Origin: Branchiostoma lanceolatum
Taxonomy: Eukaryota > Chordata > Leptocardii > Amphioxiformes > Branchiostomatidae
Assembly (NCBI RefSeq): GCF_035083965.1
Contig: NC_089727.1
Location: 6,329,501 to 6,393,500, forward strand
DNA length: 64,000 nt
Direction of reading: 5' to 3'
The position numbers were made by a program, and so were the translations under genes. Of the stretch, positions 25,826-43,800 are shown piece by piece. The notes under the pieces were generated by a model that was given only the letters and a program-made list of their open reading frames with translations, searched no databases and had not been told where the DNA came from. Numbering within the stretch: the stretch's first letter is position 1; the number at the start of each line of letters is the position of its first letter.

Positions 25826-28800
25826 TTACACGTTTGACTCGCGTTCTGCTGCTTCCTTATCTAAAAGGGGAGCAGACGGGTTCTCCTCTTCATCGTGGAC
25901 TTCATCCGAGGACCCGTTTGTCAGGGATGATGACTCTTCCAGCAGAGGTGACCCATCGTCTTCGCGGTCATCATGGTACTCTCCGTTCATCTCCCCATTT
26001 TCCACCAGAACAATGTTGTTGGGCGAGGCCGAGTTTGTCTCCGCGCTGTCATCCGATGAATGGCCGTTAACCTCCTCCAGCACTGCGTCGTCACTTTTCT
26101 CAGCATCTCCTTCAGCAGTTGCAATGATGGTGGTCGGTGACACCTCGAGTGGTCTCTTCCTAGCAGCTGCGGCCATGGGAATGGTCGTTACCATTGCCGG
26201 CTCATCATCATCATTCACGGCATCCTTGACAGCGGAATCGTCAATTGCCGCAGACAGCTGTCGTTGGACGTCCCTGCAAACTTCCTCATGAGCTTCTTCC
26301 GCGATGACGTCAAGGTTTGGGTCAGGGCTGGGACGGTTGCCATGGGGACGAACCTGTGCTCGTCTGCTGGGGGTGCTTGTCTGGGGAGAGGAAGACCCGA
26401 TGTCGTCTGTTTCCTTCTCCACACTGAAAACGCTATCTGGGACCTTCATGATTCCAGGCTCTCTTCGTCCGTTTTTCAGGAGATCCGAGAGTAGGGCCGC
26501 TGGAAGTCAAATGTTCACTGTTACTGTACATCTGAAGCTGATGATATATAGGTAATCCGACCTTTTATGGAAGTAGCATCAATTGTGATATCGATGAAAG
26601 AAAAAAGGCATATTGCGCATAATAATGACACTGTACATCTTTCTTTCAGAAGAGCTCATTGCATGCGCGATATGTCAAACTTTTTCCTGTCAAAATTCAA
26701 ATTATGATCTGATGTCAAATGCTTGCTTCAAGATTTTTCGATCTTCTAATTTTCTAGTCTCCATTTTTTGCTAGGTTGTTGATGAAAGAATGGCTTGGCG
26801 CCATCGGTCTTACCTGGTGAACCGCCTTCGTTCGGAAGACTCGTCAACGCCTGACTGTTCTGTTTAACTTCCTTGACGTCAGTCTGTGCTCGGGCGTAGC
26901 CAATCGTTTGCCGGATTGACAAGTCGAGGTTCACGGTGTAGGGAAGTAGGTCTTGCATGTCCTTGAATGAAAAGAACATCTTTTATTGTACAATGCTAAA
27001 CTCGCGAGTTTAGGTTCGGAAGGGATTGGTCATTGTTGATCCTGAAGAAGCCGACATTGGTCGTTGAAAATTTGATCCGTGAATACCTTAACGTTAGTGT
27101 TGGAAGAAAGTTTAGCATTGTACTACAATTACTACCAACACCGATGAGCTTCCATGATAACATCTTTAATTATTTTGGTTTTTATCATTATTAACGGTAA
27201 AATGCACGTGCATTACACTGAAAGAAAACAATCCTGGTGATTAGCAGATGAACTCATATTCGTGCCATCTCCAATAGAGGAAGCAGAAATGCATGAATAT
27301 AATAGAGAATAGAAGGCTTACTGGACATACCTCAACTGTGAACTCGGCAAAAGTCAAGAAGAGCTCGAACATCTCGGGGTCTTCGTCCAATGGGTTGAGG
27401 TGGCTCCATTCCTCCTGTGTGCTGATCTCACATTTGACCCTCTGTAAGAAGATGTCCACCAGCTTGTCGTGCATCTGAATCCCCCGCTGTAGAGTCTCCC
27501 GTCTTCCGAGCTCTCTCCTTTGGAAGAAGTCATCAACGTACTGGATGATCCAGCTCATTCTGTAGGGCCATTGCTCGACAAGCAGCACCCACCTTGCAAC
27601 CTGGCGAAACAGTATCGCAAAAATTTAGGACCTATGCTTTTTGCCACATCAGGCTAGATGATTGGCTTTATTATATTGGATACACCTTACGTTCATAACA
27701 GAACAGTAACTGTCACATGGTCCTTACATACCTGTTTGGGTTTGAACCTTGTCAGCCTTTCCCGTTGGGCCAGAACACCTACTGAAACGCACAGGATGTT
27801 GAAGAGGCGCCGGATGTGACGCGGGTTTCCGGCAACAAAACGAATGACGTCGTCCTTCTGCAGATTTTTGATGGCCTTCGTTAGAAAGAGGTTTTTGTCG
27901 GTGATGTCATTTCCAGATATGACGAGACCAGGCTCTTCATATGCGCTTCCCACTGAGATTGTTCTGCTTTCGTAGCTGGTCTCTTGTGTTACGTCGGCAC
28001 GCCACAGGATAGAAAGCTTGTGAAGCCCTCTCTTCATATCATCCTTCTCTTCCTTGTTCAGCACCAACGACTGGCAAAAAAGGAGTATATATAAATTATC
28101 TCAAAGGTTTGAAAAGATTCAATATAGTTTCAAAACTAGAAAGGTAACATTTACAAGCAAATGCATTCTGTTTACCTTCTCATTGTCTAGCCTACCAAAC
28201 CATAGCTACTGCTCTGTTTATTCTTTACTCAAACAATCTCGTATAAGTGGTGACCAGTCCCTCCCGCTCTGTCCTGCCACCTTGTTATACTGTGTAATCG
28301 AACTCCACAGGGTGTCTTCTCGTCCATGTTATTGACCTTATTTGTTTGGAACTGTTGCCTACTTTTGCTGCCTTCTTTGCCCTTGCTTGTCCAGCCTCCT
28401 GCCTTTGCACGGCCCTGACCCTCCGCTCGGTGGCGGACATCTTTGCTGTGTCCCACAGGAAGCGTTTTCTATCCTGCGGGCCCGGACCCGGCAGGCAGAT
28501 GGGCAGCTGCACTATCTTCTTCAGGTACTCGTACCTAGGTATAACACAAGTACAAGGTGAGGAGTGAAACCTGGTTGGGAAGGGAACTGGAATATAGAGA
28601 TGCGTGGCCATACAGCAAATCCTGGAAACGTACCCTCAGTGTTATTTTTATTAGTTAGATACTTAGTTAGTTTGTTTTTTTGATTGACTGATTTTTGTTT
28701 TACAAAACTTCTGATGTTAAAGCTATTCAGATTTTCAAACACAAGTCTATTTTTTGACCAGGAAATTTCCTCTGGGTTGAACGTGAGACCAAAAGACTGT

Positions 28801-31800
28801 CGATATTGATGATTAAATCAGCTTTTAGGAAATGAAGAGAGAGAGCAAAAGATTCCAAGTCTATATCTTTACCCGTTGATGTTGGCGTTCAACATGACGT
28901 CTCCAAAGCTCTCCTCAATGCTCTTGACGACAATCCTGGGGTCCACGGCGAGGAGGGAGATGAAGTAAGAGTTTGGGTCGGATAGAAGGATGCCCACCGC
29001 CTGAAGGAATGGGATAACATCATTGTTAATGTTGTACGATACATGAGAAACATTTTCGTATGCATTTCGTTATATTTCATTCAATAATGCAAAGCTGGCC
29101 AGAAAAAAAATCAACCATGTTCATAAGACTAATAACATTTTATGTGTCCATTCAGGATGTTACATTCATCTTCTTATTGGCATTTACGGGACAAGGTTTT
29201 GTCAGTTACTGATCACAGAATATTTCGTGTCGTTGCTTCATTACGTGTCATATAAATCGACTGTTATGATCGGTAGTAAAAAGCACCTCGATGACTTTGG
29301 TGACTCGGTCTTTCGGGCATCTGTCTAAGTCGTCCACCACGACAACAGCCCGATACTGTTTCCCGCGGGCCGCCTCGAAGTACCGTAACAGGTATGTCAC
29401 CACCTTTACCTCTTTCTTCACCTGTGTTAGAAGGAGATTCAAGAGTTGTCAGGGAATTTACAGGGTGTTACAACAGATAGCTTTGTAGTCTGGATGCCAC
29501 AGTGTTCCCATGCAGGGCCTTCACAGGCCTGCTCCTTTGCTCCAGGGCCAACATGTACGCAACAAAAGGGTCTAACCGATCGCGAAGAGTGTCAGTGGTA
29601 ATTTTTCCTTGGGGGAACGTTGGATCTGGAACCGAGAACCTAGCCTGCATGCGTTACAAGGCCCAGAAAATAGTGTAGCACCCAAGCTGATAGCTATGAA
29701 GCTCCTTTTGCAAAACTACAGGCTTTAAATGTCAACATCTTGCTACGAATGATCAGTCATCTCAGCAGAGACACTAATCAACAATTCCGGTGGCTTACCT
29801 TCGCCATGAACCCTAGCTCCTGGTCAAAGTTTGGTTTCACCGTCTGAGCCAGCAGCCGATCTCTCTGGGAGAATGCCATCTTTCTGAGGAAGGACCAAAT
29901 TTTTGTGGCGTTTTTCAACAACCCCGCGCCGAGTGCGACGCCACAGAGAATCTCCACTATGCTGGTTCCTATCTGTAAATAACAGAGGCAAAATTTGTAT
30001 TGCTTGCACCGCCATAGTTACGTATAAGGTCTCTTCGGTCAGGAAAACAAGACCGAAGTGCATTTTTGCAGGATTGTTAACTGCAGTATATACACGTATG
30101 TTCATATCTTCCAACGGATAACCTTTTCTTTTCGTTGATTCTTCTACTAAGTTCTAGCACTTAATCAAGCTTCACGGCAACCGACAGATATATCACAAAG
30201 ATATCAAACAGTACTTAGATCACCGCGGTATTGTCATATTTACCATCCAAAGGTAACAAGGAATCTCAAAACTTACCGCAAGATAAGAGTCTCCACTGAT
30301 GCCGAACACAGCCGCCAACACAATCAGCACTGTCCCCAGAATCGTCGTGATCAGCAACCTAACGGTAAAAGACAAGACAGAATCGTATTAAGATCAGGGC
30401 CCTACAACCATCCCTCAACAGAGACGGCGGGCGCCACAGACTTTCCGCTACTTATGATCCACTGCTCACGGAGTCACGTGTGCTATCTGCATAACGTGAC
30501 GTCATCCCAGCGGTGGATTGCTCACTCCTTGACAAAGACTGGTGTCGTACAGTCGAAAATTTGGGTAAGTCCAATTTTTGTGTTGGAAATTAGTTAAAAC
30601 TTATTTCAGAAAGACAGAATCGTCTTTATTCTGCTGAGATAGCACGTATCATCTGATGTGAGCACACAGCCATGACTCAAGCCATTTCCTCCTCCAAGTT
30701 CGTGTTACAGATATTGGTTGTTCAACAGCTTTGTTTGCTGTTTATCTTTGTGTCAAATAATACATTGCACTAAGTAGAGCATAGAACTAAATAGACCATT
30801 GAACTAAGACATACTTGAACCACAGTCTCTCCGTCACCGGTGGTTTCTCCGACGCCATGAACTTTTCGTGGATGGCGCGGTATAACCGGGTCGTCCACGG
30901 GCCGATTTCTCCCTCGACTTCATCACACAGCTTGGTGACGATCCCTGCCCAGAGCGCAGAGCAGCCGGAGTACTCCCAGGCGTTGAACTGCACGTGGATC
31001 ACCTTCACGTGACCAGGATTGGGAGGATGTGTCTCGAGATCCGGCGGACTTACCAGATCCAGCCAGATCCCAATCAGCTGAAGGTGTCTCTTCGTCCAGT
31101 GTAAGCCTGGAAACAGCGTCAGTAGAATCCGCTGCAGGTCCTTCCTCTTCAGATACCCGACAATCACGCAGGTGCAGATGGTGGAAATTGTACCGACGAT
31201 CATAACAATCTTGAAGATGGCGGGGTTCATGTAGGTCAGGACGCCACCTACCACGAGTCCGACGAGTAACAGGAAGGCCAGGCAGCACGTACAGGAGGCA
31301 AAGGGAAGTGGTGGAACGGGTGTCGACCGTTTTCTTTTAGTTGTCCTCTTGGCGTTCTCCTCTTCAACCTGTCGTAGCTTATCTGCCTTTTCAATGTTTG
31401 CATCAATCTCGTCTGGAAAAAAAATGTTGGTAAAGATATCAGACATCATTGTTGAGAGATATCGGTGTTTTGAAAGGTATTCAATGATTGATTCTAGTGT
31501 ATAGTAGGCGTTGTTGTGTATCAGCAAAGCAAGTCGTGCTTGAAAACCAAACCTTGAATTGAATATTATGTGTAGTTCATCATTGCACTTCACGTCCTTA
31601 AGGAGTGTTACGCAACGGCGAACTCTTTAATATTCCTCCCAGGCCGTCGTACGATTTTAAGGATGCGATGGAAAATATTGCAGATGGAAAGAGTTAGAAA
31701 ATGTCGAAGGTACTCACTTTTGACCTGGTTGAGGATGAAGGACTTGCCTGCTCCCCAGCGCGCGTAGATTCCCACAGTGATGGGCATGGTAGTGGACTCG

Positions 31801-31892
31801 TCCGTTAGGATGTCGGCAACTGTTTTGGCGTACACCCGGTATCCCAGGGAGTCCTCCTCGAAATGGCTGTCGCTCTTCAAACTCCCTGTAGA

Positions 31893-31948
31893 ACAAACAA
31901 ACAAACAAACAAACAAACAAAATCATCATCATCATCATCATCATCATC
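31893..31948. repeat. Microsatellites (CAAA)n and (ATC)n in a KAP intron
   Basis: About seven CAAA units directly followed by about nine ATC units, next to the exon-10 acceptor. This explains the Met-rich frame on the minus strand. Confidence 0.9.
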
Positions 31949-32280
31949 GCGAATAAACTGTGTAATTAAGTAGAGATATCCTGAACGCTATGCAGAAAAA
32001 CGAAGAGATGAAATCGTTCGTTTCGTGGCCTTTGAAAGCAAGCTGCCCCAAATTGTCTGAAGTATAAAAGTACAGAAAGTATAAAATCTAAATTCCTTAG
32101 ATAATGAATCGCCAGTGTACTATTTGCAAAATTGAGTGGTATGCTCTGGAATAGAAAATGTTCTGGCAATGTGATCACTCTTTGGTGGTCCCTTAGCTAA
32201 TTTCCCCACTGACACAAGCCTTAGGAGTCCTCATGACTATAGTGACCACCAGCACTCATAGACTAAATTTCATCAGTCAC

Positions 32281-32405
32281 TTGAATGGTCTTCTTGGGTG
32301 GGGGGGGGGGGGGGGGGTAAGTAGCGGAGATTTCTAACGACTGCCTCCCAGCCGTAGGAAATCTCCGCCACTACCAGCCCACCGACCGAAACCTCTGCTT
32401 GGAGA
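32281..32405. mobile_element. MITE-like element with a G tract in a KAP intron
   Basis: Inverted arms AGCGGAGATTTCTAACG and CGTAGGAAATCTCCGC, with a run of about 18 G on the left and CCTCTGCTTGGAGAA on the right. The end motif is shared with 13100-13225. The poly-G length may be unreliable in the assembly. Confidence 0.6.
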
Positions 32406-34257
32406 ATACTTGGGCAGTTTTGAATGCAGTGTGCAAATACTAACCGACGCGTTTCGCCGTCCCCATCAGTGTGAACTTCATATCGGCCCCGGCCACGTTC
32501 ATCGCCGTCTGTCCAGCATAGTTCTTCTCCTCAATTAAGTCGGAGTTCATATCCAACAGCGCGTGCGCGAACTTCTTCGACTGATACCTTTGGTGAACGG
32601 CGATGTGCAATGGTGTATTCTGTAAGAATAAGTTTATCTATTTAGACCTATTTACTTATTGGAAAATGTCCCAATACATTACTCTCTCGAGGCAGCGTAG
32701 CTGATATTGGAGAGTCAACAGATAAGGACAAATACATAGGAAATGGCAATTTACACATCGCTAGTTTGAATACAATTAATGTTACTAACAATCAATCTTG
32801 CGATCCGGTTAAAATCGTTAAGTCATTTGATTACATGCAGAGATACAATACAAGAATAAGTTTATTTTCTTGACGTTTGCCATAGGCCTGATTGTTTTGC
32901 CTCTATTCACATTTTCGAAAAGTACAAGGATTCAGTGATTGCTTTTCCCTTACCCCCGCACGGTCTCTAATGGTGAGATCCTCCGCCGTCCACTGTAGCT
33001 GTCCCACTAGCACATTCAGGAAAGCCACGTTGTCTACCTTCGCTGCCTCCCACACCATGTTTTCCTGAAATACATTGGGAGCATTTCAACTTAGTTGCTG
33101 CATTAATCATGACTCGTACCTTCGAAAAGTGTAGTGTGCTTCAAGAAGCATATTCTATTCTCCCCATAATCATCCATCGTTCAACCAAATTTTCTCTCAC
33201 ATATATATGTGGCGTTTACTGATAAAGAAGTGTACACAATGCTTAAGCATATGTTATTTGCATCCTCATGGCCTACAGAGGCCTAAGTGATCCCTGTTGC
33301 CTGGATATTACATGATCGGTGCGACTTTTGCTTTTTACTACTGTATACCGAATACTTAGTAGTTCATCAGAATCGGACTGACTCTGCAATAGGCACACAA
33401 GCAGAATGAAGCCTGCTAAATACGTACCAGATCAGCACGAATGGTTGGATCCACCCAGTACAGTAGCCGGGCAGTAGAAGTGGACAGAGGTCCGGTTACT
33501 CCCTGCTGCTTCATCTTCTGTTGGTACTCCACTTCGTACTTCAGAAGTAGGGTCTCCATGATCCTGTCGTGACCGAACCACGTGGCGGTGTGCATGGCCG
33601 ACTGCAGGTCCTTTAGGAAAATGGAAGAACGCCAATTGTTTGTAGTAGAGAAAAACGTAACATATTTCAAAGGCAAACTAGATTTTCTAACAGCACTTGC
33701 CAAAGGCATCATAAAAACTTGCTAAAGGCATTGTAAAAAATGGTATCTACAGGCAAATGGAAAAATGACATGGCGAGTTGCAGTAGAGAACGTCATAACA
33801 TATTTCAAAGACAGAATAAATCGATTTCCTCACAGTACATCACTTGCCAAAAACGTTTTTATGAAAGTACCTGCTGGCAAATTATTCTTCTTCATTATAC
33901 AAGTCAAAGGCCGAACGTCCACTGGAAATGTCAAGGAAAGATGGACAGACAACAGACAACAAAAGAGACTACTAGTAACATTATAGAATGGGCAAACTTG
34001 AGGAGGACGGTGTATTTCAAGACCGAGAGCGCTGGAAGAGACGTTAATGTCTGGGGGGGGGGGGGTATAAGACATGAGATGTAAGTAAGTTTCGGAGAGA
34101 CGTTCTTACCTTACTGCGCACGAGGGGGTCGGCACCAGACCGGAGAAGGCGGGAAACAACCTTGGCGTTCCCAGCAATCACTGCGCAGTGTAGCGGCGTC
34201 ACGTCCTGAAACTCGTGTTCACTGACAACTTCGTCTGACTGCAAGCAATGGTGATGA

Positions 34258-34400
34258 AACGTTGTGATGAAGCTTAGACATCCGGGTAATAAGATATGCC
34301 AAAAAACAATTACTCAAGCAACTGGATAGAATTTTGAATAAGTCAGACGTTTCAGACAGCATCCGCTATCTTTCGTCAGTGACTGACGGTATGGTAATGA
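34258..34400. repeat. Dispersed repeat in a KAP intron, related to the hairpin at 23549-23658
   Basis: Contains GAAGCTTAGACATCCGGGTAA and GACGTTTCAGACAGC followed by ATCCGCTATCTTTCGTCAGTG. The first block matches the arm of the hairpin at 23549-23658. It is an interspersed repeat without coding content. Confidence 0.55.
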
Positions 34401-35165
34401 AATATTAATGGTAAGACGGTTGTTGATATGTGGTCTGCTAATGTAAGATTTTCAGAAATTTCGTATTTCTACACAAATGAATATGTACTAGACACTGAGA
34501 TATGTAGTTGTATATCATTGTGCTTCAAAAGAGAGGAAGCTACATGTATTAGGAATGTAGAAGAAGTAACACAAGACTTACGTGTTGGGGAAACAACTGC
34601 AGCGCTTTCTTCTCATTGACGTCATGTCCAGCTTCCAGGAATTTGTTCACCTTCCCGATGTCTCCCACCAAGGCAGCAGTGTGTAGGTCTTTAATTTTGC
34701 TCGCCTACAAGAAAATTCATGTGTTGATAATCTTTCATCCAAAACCTTTAATGTGATGAGAATTTGTCTTTTAAAAAATCGGGAAACACCACAAGTAGGC
34801 TGGTAAAGCACTCACATATAACGTTAGCAGAACAAAGTCAGAACACTCCTGAAATGACTGCATCTAACGAAGAAACAGAAACGTTTTCAAACAATGTCAT
34901 GTAAGAATAAACTATTACCATGAAGCCAAATAAAGATGACCTGGAGCCCATTGTCTTCTTTGGCCCATCCTGGAAAAAGACAACGTTTCAGTTTCACAAG
35001 AAAAAAGGGGCTTGAAATATGTACACATGAATAATAAAAAGAAAATTGTCTCTTCACGGTCTCATGCACCAGTAGTGCTCGAGTGACACGTTTCCAAATT
35101 AAGAACTCGCACAAAGAAGAGTTGATATCATAAACAGAATAACTTGACATATTGTGGTTGCATTC

Positions 35166-37075
35166 ATCAGCTAACGCATTCTGTATCTGTATCTGTATCT
35201 ATATAGCCGGTATAACCGCCATTCGGCGTAACACACCAGCTTCGCAGGCACGCGGCGCGGCAGCAGCTGGTTATATTACACCGAACGACCTGTCACGTCT
35301 AACCTTCGCATATCTAACTGCATGCATTGTTTAAAGCTATCTAATGAGGATGCTTCCACTGTACTTGGTTGTGACGAGTTCCACTCTACGATCGTTCTAG
35401 GAAAATACGAATTTTTAAACACATCAATCCTAGGTTGAAAAGTCTGATACTTAAAGGCATGGCTATTTCTTGTCCTTTTCTGAGCTGGTATTAGATACTT
35501 ATTAGTTGGTACGTCCACCAATTTATTAGTCGTTTTGTACATCATGCACAGTCTGGACATTTTCCTTCTCTCCTCGAGTGACATCCACTGCAGATCTGTT
35601 TTCATTTTGGTGACACTAGCACCCCTGACGTAGTTGTTCGTGCAGAATCTGGCTGCTTGGTTCTGTACCCTCTCCAATTTGTCTTTGTCTTTCTTAGTAT
35701 ATGGATCCCATACTGTTGCTGCGTATTCTAAGTTTGGTCTTACGAGTGATGTGTACGCAAGTGATTTTACCTTCAATGGGCATGCCCACAAATTCCGTTT
35801 GATCACTCCTAACGTCTGTTTAGCCTTGTTTGTTATGTTGTTGACATGGGCACCCCACTTTAGGTCGGTTGTTAATGTAACACCCAGGTATGGGTGTTTT
35901 TTTGTTGTTGCTAAAGTCTTACCACAAAACTGGTAGCTAGTTACATGTGGGGTCCTTTTGCTTGTTATGTGCATAATGTAGCATTTTTCGGGATTAAACT
36001 GCATGAGCCATTTGCTTTGCCATTCCTCGAGTGCGTTCAGATCTTTTTGCAGAAGTTGTGAATCATTATGTGTGGACAGTTCTACATATAACAGACAGTC
36101 ATCGGCGAATAACCTCACATTTGAATCAAGCTGATCTGGCAAATCGTTTATGTACAAAAGGAAGAGCAATGGTCCCAGGACGGTTCCTTGTGGAACTCCC
36201 GACGCTACTCTAACCGGGGCTGAGGCCTTCCCTTCTACCACTACCGTCTGCTCCCTGTTGGTCAGGAAAGCCTTCAGCCAATTCAGCGTAGTGCCTTGAA
36301 TTCCATAGTACTCCAGTTTTGAAATAAGTCTGTTATGGGGGACTTTGTCAAAGGCTTTGGTGAAGTCGAGTATTGCTAAGTCCACCTGTCGTTTATTGTT
36401 CAGTGCACCAGCTATGTCGTGAGCTGTTAGTATCAGCTGTGTTTCTGTGGATCGCTTTGCTCTGAATCCATGCTGATAATCCGTCAATATACTGTGACTC
36501 TCAAGGTGCTTCATGACATGGCTGTGAATAATGTGTTCAAGCAATTTGCTGCATATACAGGTCAGTGAAACAGGTCTGTAGTTACTTGGGACCGCTCTAT
36601 CTCCCTTTTTAAAAATGGCGCATATGTTTGCATCTCTCCAGTCTTTGGGGATTTCTCCTGTGTCTAAGGAATGTTGGAAAATATTGGTCAACACAGGTGC
36701 AATTTCACTAGCCGTCATTTTGAGGAACCAAGGTGGTATTTGGTCTGGTCCGGATGCTTTAGAGGGATTGAGACCATGAAGCATTTTTTCGACACCATCA
36801 GTGGAAATTTTAATATGCTCCATGGGATGGGTACATGGCTGTCCAAGTGACGGCATATCTGAGGTGTCTTCTTCTGTGAATACACTTTTAAACTGTGAGC
36901 TGAGTGCTTCTGCTTTTTTCTCGCTGTCACTGATAATGGTATTTCCCACCTTTAGAGGGGCTACTCCGACAAGGTCTCTCCTTAATCCTTTTATGTACGA
37001 CCAGAATGTTTTGGGTTTGTCAGTCGATCGATCGAACATTCGATCGAAAGTTTGAACCAAAGAAGGATGCCTCAC
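35166..37075 (-). mobile_element. 5'-truncated CR1/L2-type LINE with intact reverse transcriptase, inside KAP intron 3
   Basis: The minus-strand frame ends at 35276 and is open for about 600 codons. It has the reverse transcriptase order KTFWSYIK, GPDQIPPWFLK, NYRPVSLTCICSKLLEHI, LDFTKAFDKVPH, GVPQGTVLGPLLFLLYINDL and FADDCLLY, then the C-terminal LINE block. No endonuclease domain is seen, so the copy is 5' truncated. A roughly 100-bp 3' UTR ends in a short tandem tail (GATACA units, CTGTATCTGTATC on the plus strand) at about 35168-35195, typical of CR1/L2 elements. The frame has no stops, suggesting a young insertion. The 5' border cannot be placed exactly. It lies just downstream of the host exon 37165-37076, whose frame runs on into the LINE. 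Confidence 0.88.
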
Positions 37076-37821
37076 CGTAGTCGACACCAGTCGCTGCGTG
37101 TCAGTTTCCACCGTTCTGCTGGTGTTTAGATTGGTGCCGTGTGATTCTTCGGCACCAATTTCTGGCTGCAATGACAATTAAATATCAATGGTTAAGTATT
37201 GCGAACTACAACAGTTGAAGTAACGAGAGAAGGCTTGCTGATGGGAACTTCTGTAAAAAATATGACTACTGTGGGTCTAAGCATTAGACATCTGTAACAT
37301 TCACTTGCGATAGCTAAAAGATACAAAAACTACTCATGTCATTGAATGAGTCTACAATGCTCACGTTGCCCATAGAAGATATGACACTTCTGATCGGTCA
37401 GAGCGGATTATAAGCACGTAACATATAGTTGACAGTACAGTGGTTAGGCCACATGAATCTAATTTCTTGTTTCTCTGACATTTCTTATCAAAACATCAGC
37501 AAGTGGACAAGACTAAACACAGAAGACAGGGAAGAAAAAACTTGAATATTACTTCATCACTTTCTGGTACTGTGTATACCAAGGTACAGAATTTCCCCTC
37601 ACAGTCTGTTTTCATATGCAGTTGAGCATTTCTTTTTAAAATCCAAGAACCAGTAAGTTAAACTGGTGTGGCCTTAAAAAATAACTCACAGTTTTCAGGT
37701 GGTACTGCTGTACTTTCCCCATGTCCAGCTCGCCGAGATGCAGCGTCAGCTCCCCTATCACCAGGTCCTTGTGGATCATCCGAAAGTTTTTAACTTTCAC
37801 CTGCAAAAAAACAGATGTAAT

Positions 37822-37995
37822 AGCATTTAAGTTCGCGTGGATTTAATTTCGCGGTAGGCAGAAAGTAGAGTGTTCGCGGTGACAATGATAGACAAAGGGG
37901 TGGGAGGGCAAAAAAAACTTCGCGGTGGTTTTAAGTTCGCGACGAAGAGCTTACCGCGAAAACCGCGAACATAAAACCACCACGAACATTTCTGT
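37822..37995. mobile_element. CpG-rich inverted-repeat element (TTCGCGGT family), copy 1
   Basis: Repeated TTCGCG and CGCGAA words form an imperfect inverted repeat, for example GTTCGCGGTGAC and GGTTTTAAGTTCGCGAC against CGCGAACATAAAACC. A related copy at 51990-52080 keeps the same order but has TG or CA in place of many CG. Confidence 0.65.
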
Positions 37996-38408
37996 ATTTA
38001 CAGAGTAGTAGTAGCCGTTTATTTTCTAGCCGTAAAAACGTTATGACGTTTACGATAAAGCTACGACTTGCACACGACAGGTACATGAAAAGTGCATACT
38101 TTCGGTGTAATTTGGATTTTTAAAGTTGAAAACTGCTAATAGCAGAGGCAGTTTGATTAACCGCACGCCCTTGATGACGAAAGTAGTAATTACGTGGGCA
38201 AGGCCGGTTGCATGTCACGTGGGCGAGAGAACCTTAATCATCAGATCGTTTGTGTACCCCCGGATTATCTGCCCCGGCTGCTACAGGCGTTCCGAATGTT
38301 TTGTCAAACAGTGTGATTTAGGTCAAATTCTCGGAACATGGTGTCAGGGCGTCTTGGCACATGTAGTCCAGGACAGTAATACTGGATTTACACTCGCGTT
38401 TTAGTAGA

Positions 38409-38531
38409 CTTGGAGTTGACTCAGAACTGTGTATGGGAAACCCTGCGCCACTCGAGTAGCGTTTTCTAGCAGGAAAACTCCATTTGAGCAGCAGATATTC
38501 ACACACAGCCCAGAGTCGACTCCGAAATTTT
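38409..38531. mobile_element. MITE-like inverted repeat upstream of KAP exon 2
   Basis: The left arm TTGGAGTTGACTCAGAAC...TGTGTATGGG is mirrored by CACACAGCCCAGAGTCGACTCC on the right. Arms are about 30 bp and the total is about 120 bp. No ORF. Confidence 0.55.
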
Positions 38532-39333
38532 ATATCGGCCCCTAACCAATCAGGATGATACAGTACCAGCTTGGGGCGACTCGGGTTATGGTTAACGTTA
38601 GAATTAGGGCTGAGTTATCATAAAGGCTGAGATTAGGGTTAGACGTCGAACTGTCCTGGTTCTGGTCTCTACTCGTCCTGGTCGGTCTGCCGAAATGTAC
38701 AACATTCTTTGGAAACCACTCTAAAGTAGCCTTAAGTTCTTGGTCAACATATGGGGCGAGCGACTTTTGGTAACCGACCCAAAAATAGGCTGTCCCAGTG
38801 TAGGGCCTAGGGGCCAACTGACAACCTACTGAACAATTAGAACAAACTAACCATTGGCAGGAAATGGATAATTATCCCCACTATGTTGTCTGTTTTGTGT
38901 ACTTTTTGTACTATAAGTATTGGGTATAGCTGTTTGTTTGAGTCTTTTTTATTCATGAGAAGCTCAGATTGGCCTGCAGGTCGCTTTTCATTGAGGTCAT
39001 GAGGGAAGAGGTAAAGGTCAGGCAAAATATAAAACAAAGATACACAGCCTTGTGTCACCTGGGGTCTTCGGCTCACTAGTAATCTGCATGTCGTTATACA
39101 GCCGAATAAACAAGTCAAATCAACTGCAAGTGTCTCATTCTATAACCCTGGCTTCCTTAAAGAGACTATCTAATAAAGTAACAGAAATCAGAAAGTCTGA
39201 TTCAACACTTACGTGTAAGACGGAGTCGTACGCGATGGTATTCGACTCGAACTGGAAGGTATCGTTGAACATCGGTGTGTAGGTTTGCCTGGTGACTTTA
39301 GTCGTCAGGGCCCTCCCTCCAAGTTCAACCCTG

Positions 39334-43560
<4,227 letters not shown>

Positions 43561-43569
43561 GGTTGTCAA

Positions 43570-43800
43570 GACGTAAGGGTTGATTGTCCTGCGACCTATG
43601 GTCTTCTGGTGCTTCATGTCCTCAAGCCCCCACACGGCGTCTTTGTCGAGGCACGCCCGCACCACGGTGATCTCCAGCGAGCCCTTGCAGTAGTCTTGCC
43701 GGGCGATGATGTCCACCGTGCCGGTAGTCGAGGCGGTGACGACGGGGACGGGGTCGACTTCGTCAAACACAGAGTCGGGGGAAACGTTTGGCGAGCCCAT
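43570..43800 (-). pseudogene. Truncated copy of KAP-gene exon 1 fused to a DTX fragment
   Basis: The ATG at 43800 and 77 codons of KAP exon 1 (MGSPNVSPDSVFDEV... to RRTINPYV) are identical to 39563-39333. After the junction the frame continues out of register into DTX sequence for about 20 codons and stops near 43501. The C2 domain is cut in half and the exon-1 donor is lost. Confidence 0.9.

Noticed and set aside
25566-26291. 241-codon plus-strand frame rich in Ser
   Set aside because: It is antisense to the acidic C-terminal exon of the KAP gene, which is supported by phase-matched splicing.
29468-29650. Open frame starting ARFSVPDPTFPQGKITTDTLRD between two KAP exons, with a possible acceptor
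   Set aside because: It runs into a stop without a usable donor. The flanking exons join directly as in Kidins220 (FMAK then VKKEV), so it is most likely intronic.
35276-37177. 633-codon minus-strand frame as a host gene
   Set aside because: The body is a LINE reverse transcriptase. Only the first about 30 codons correspond to a host exon.
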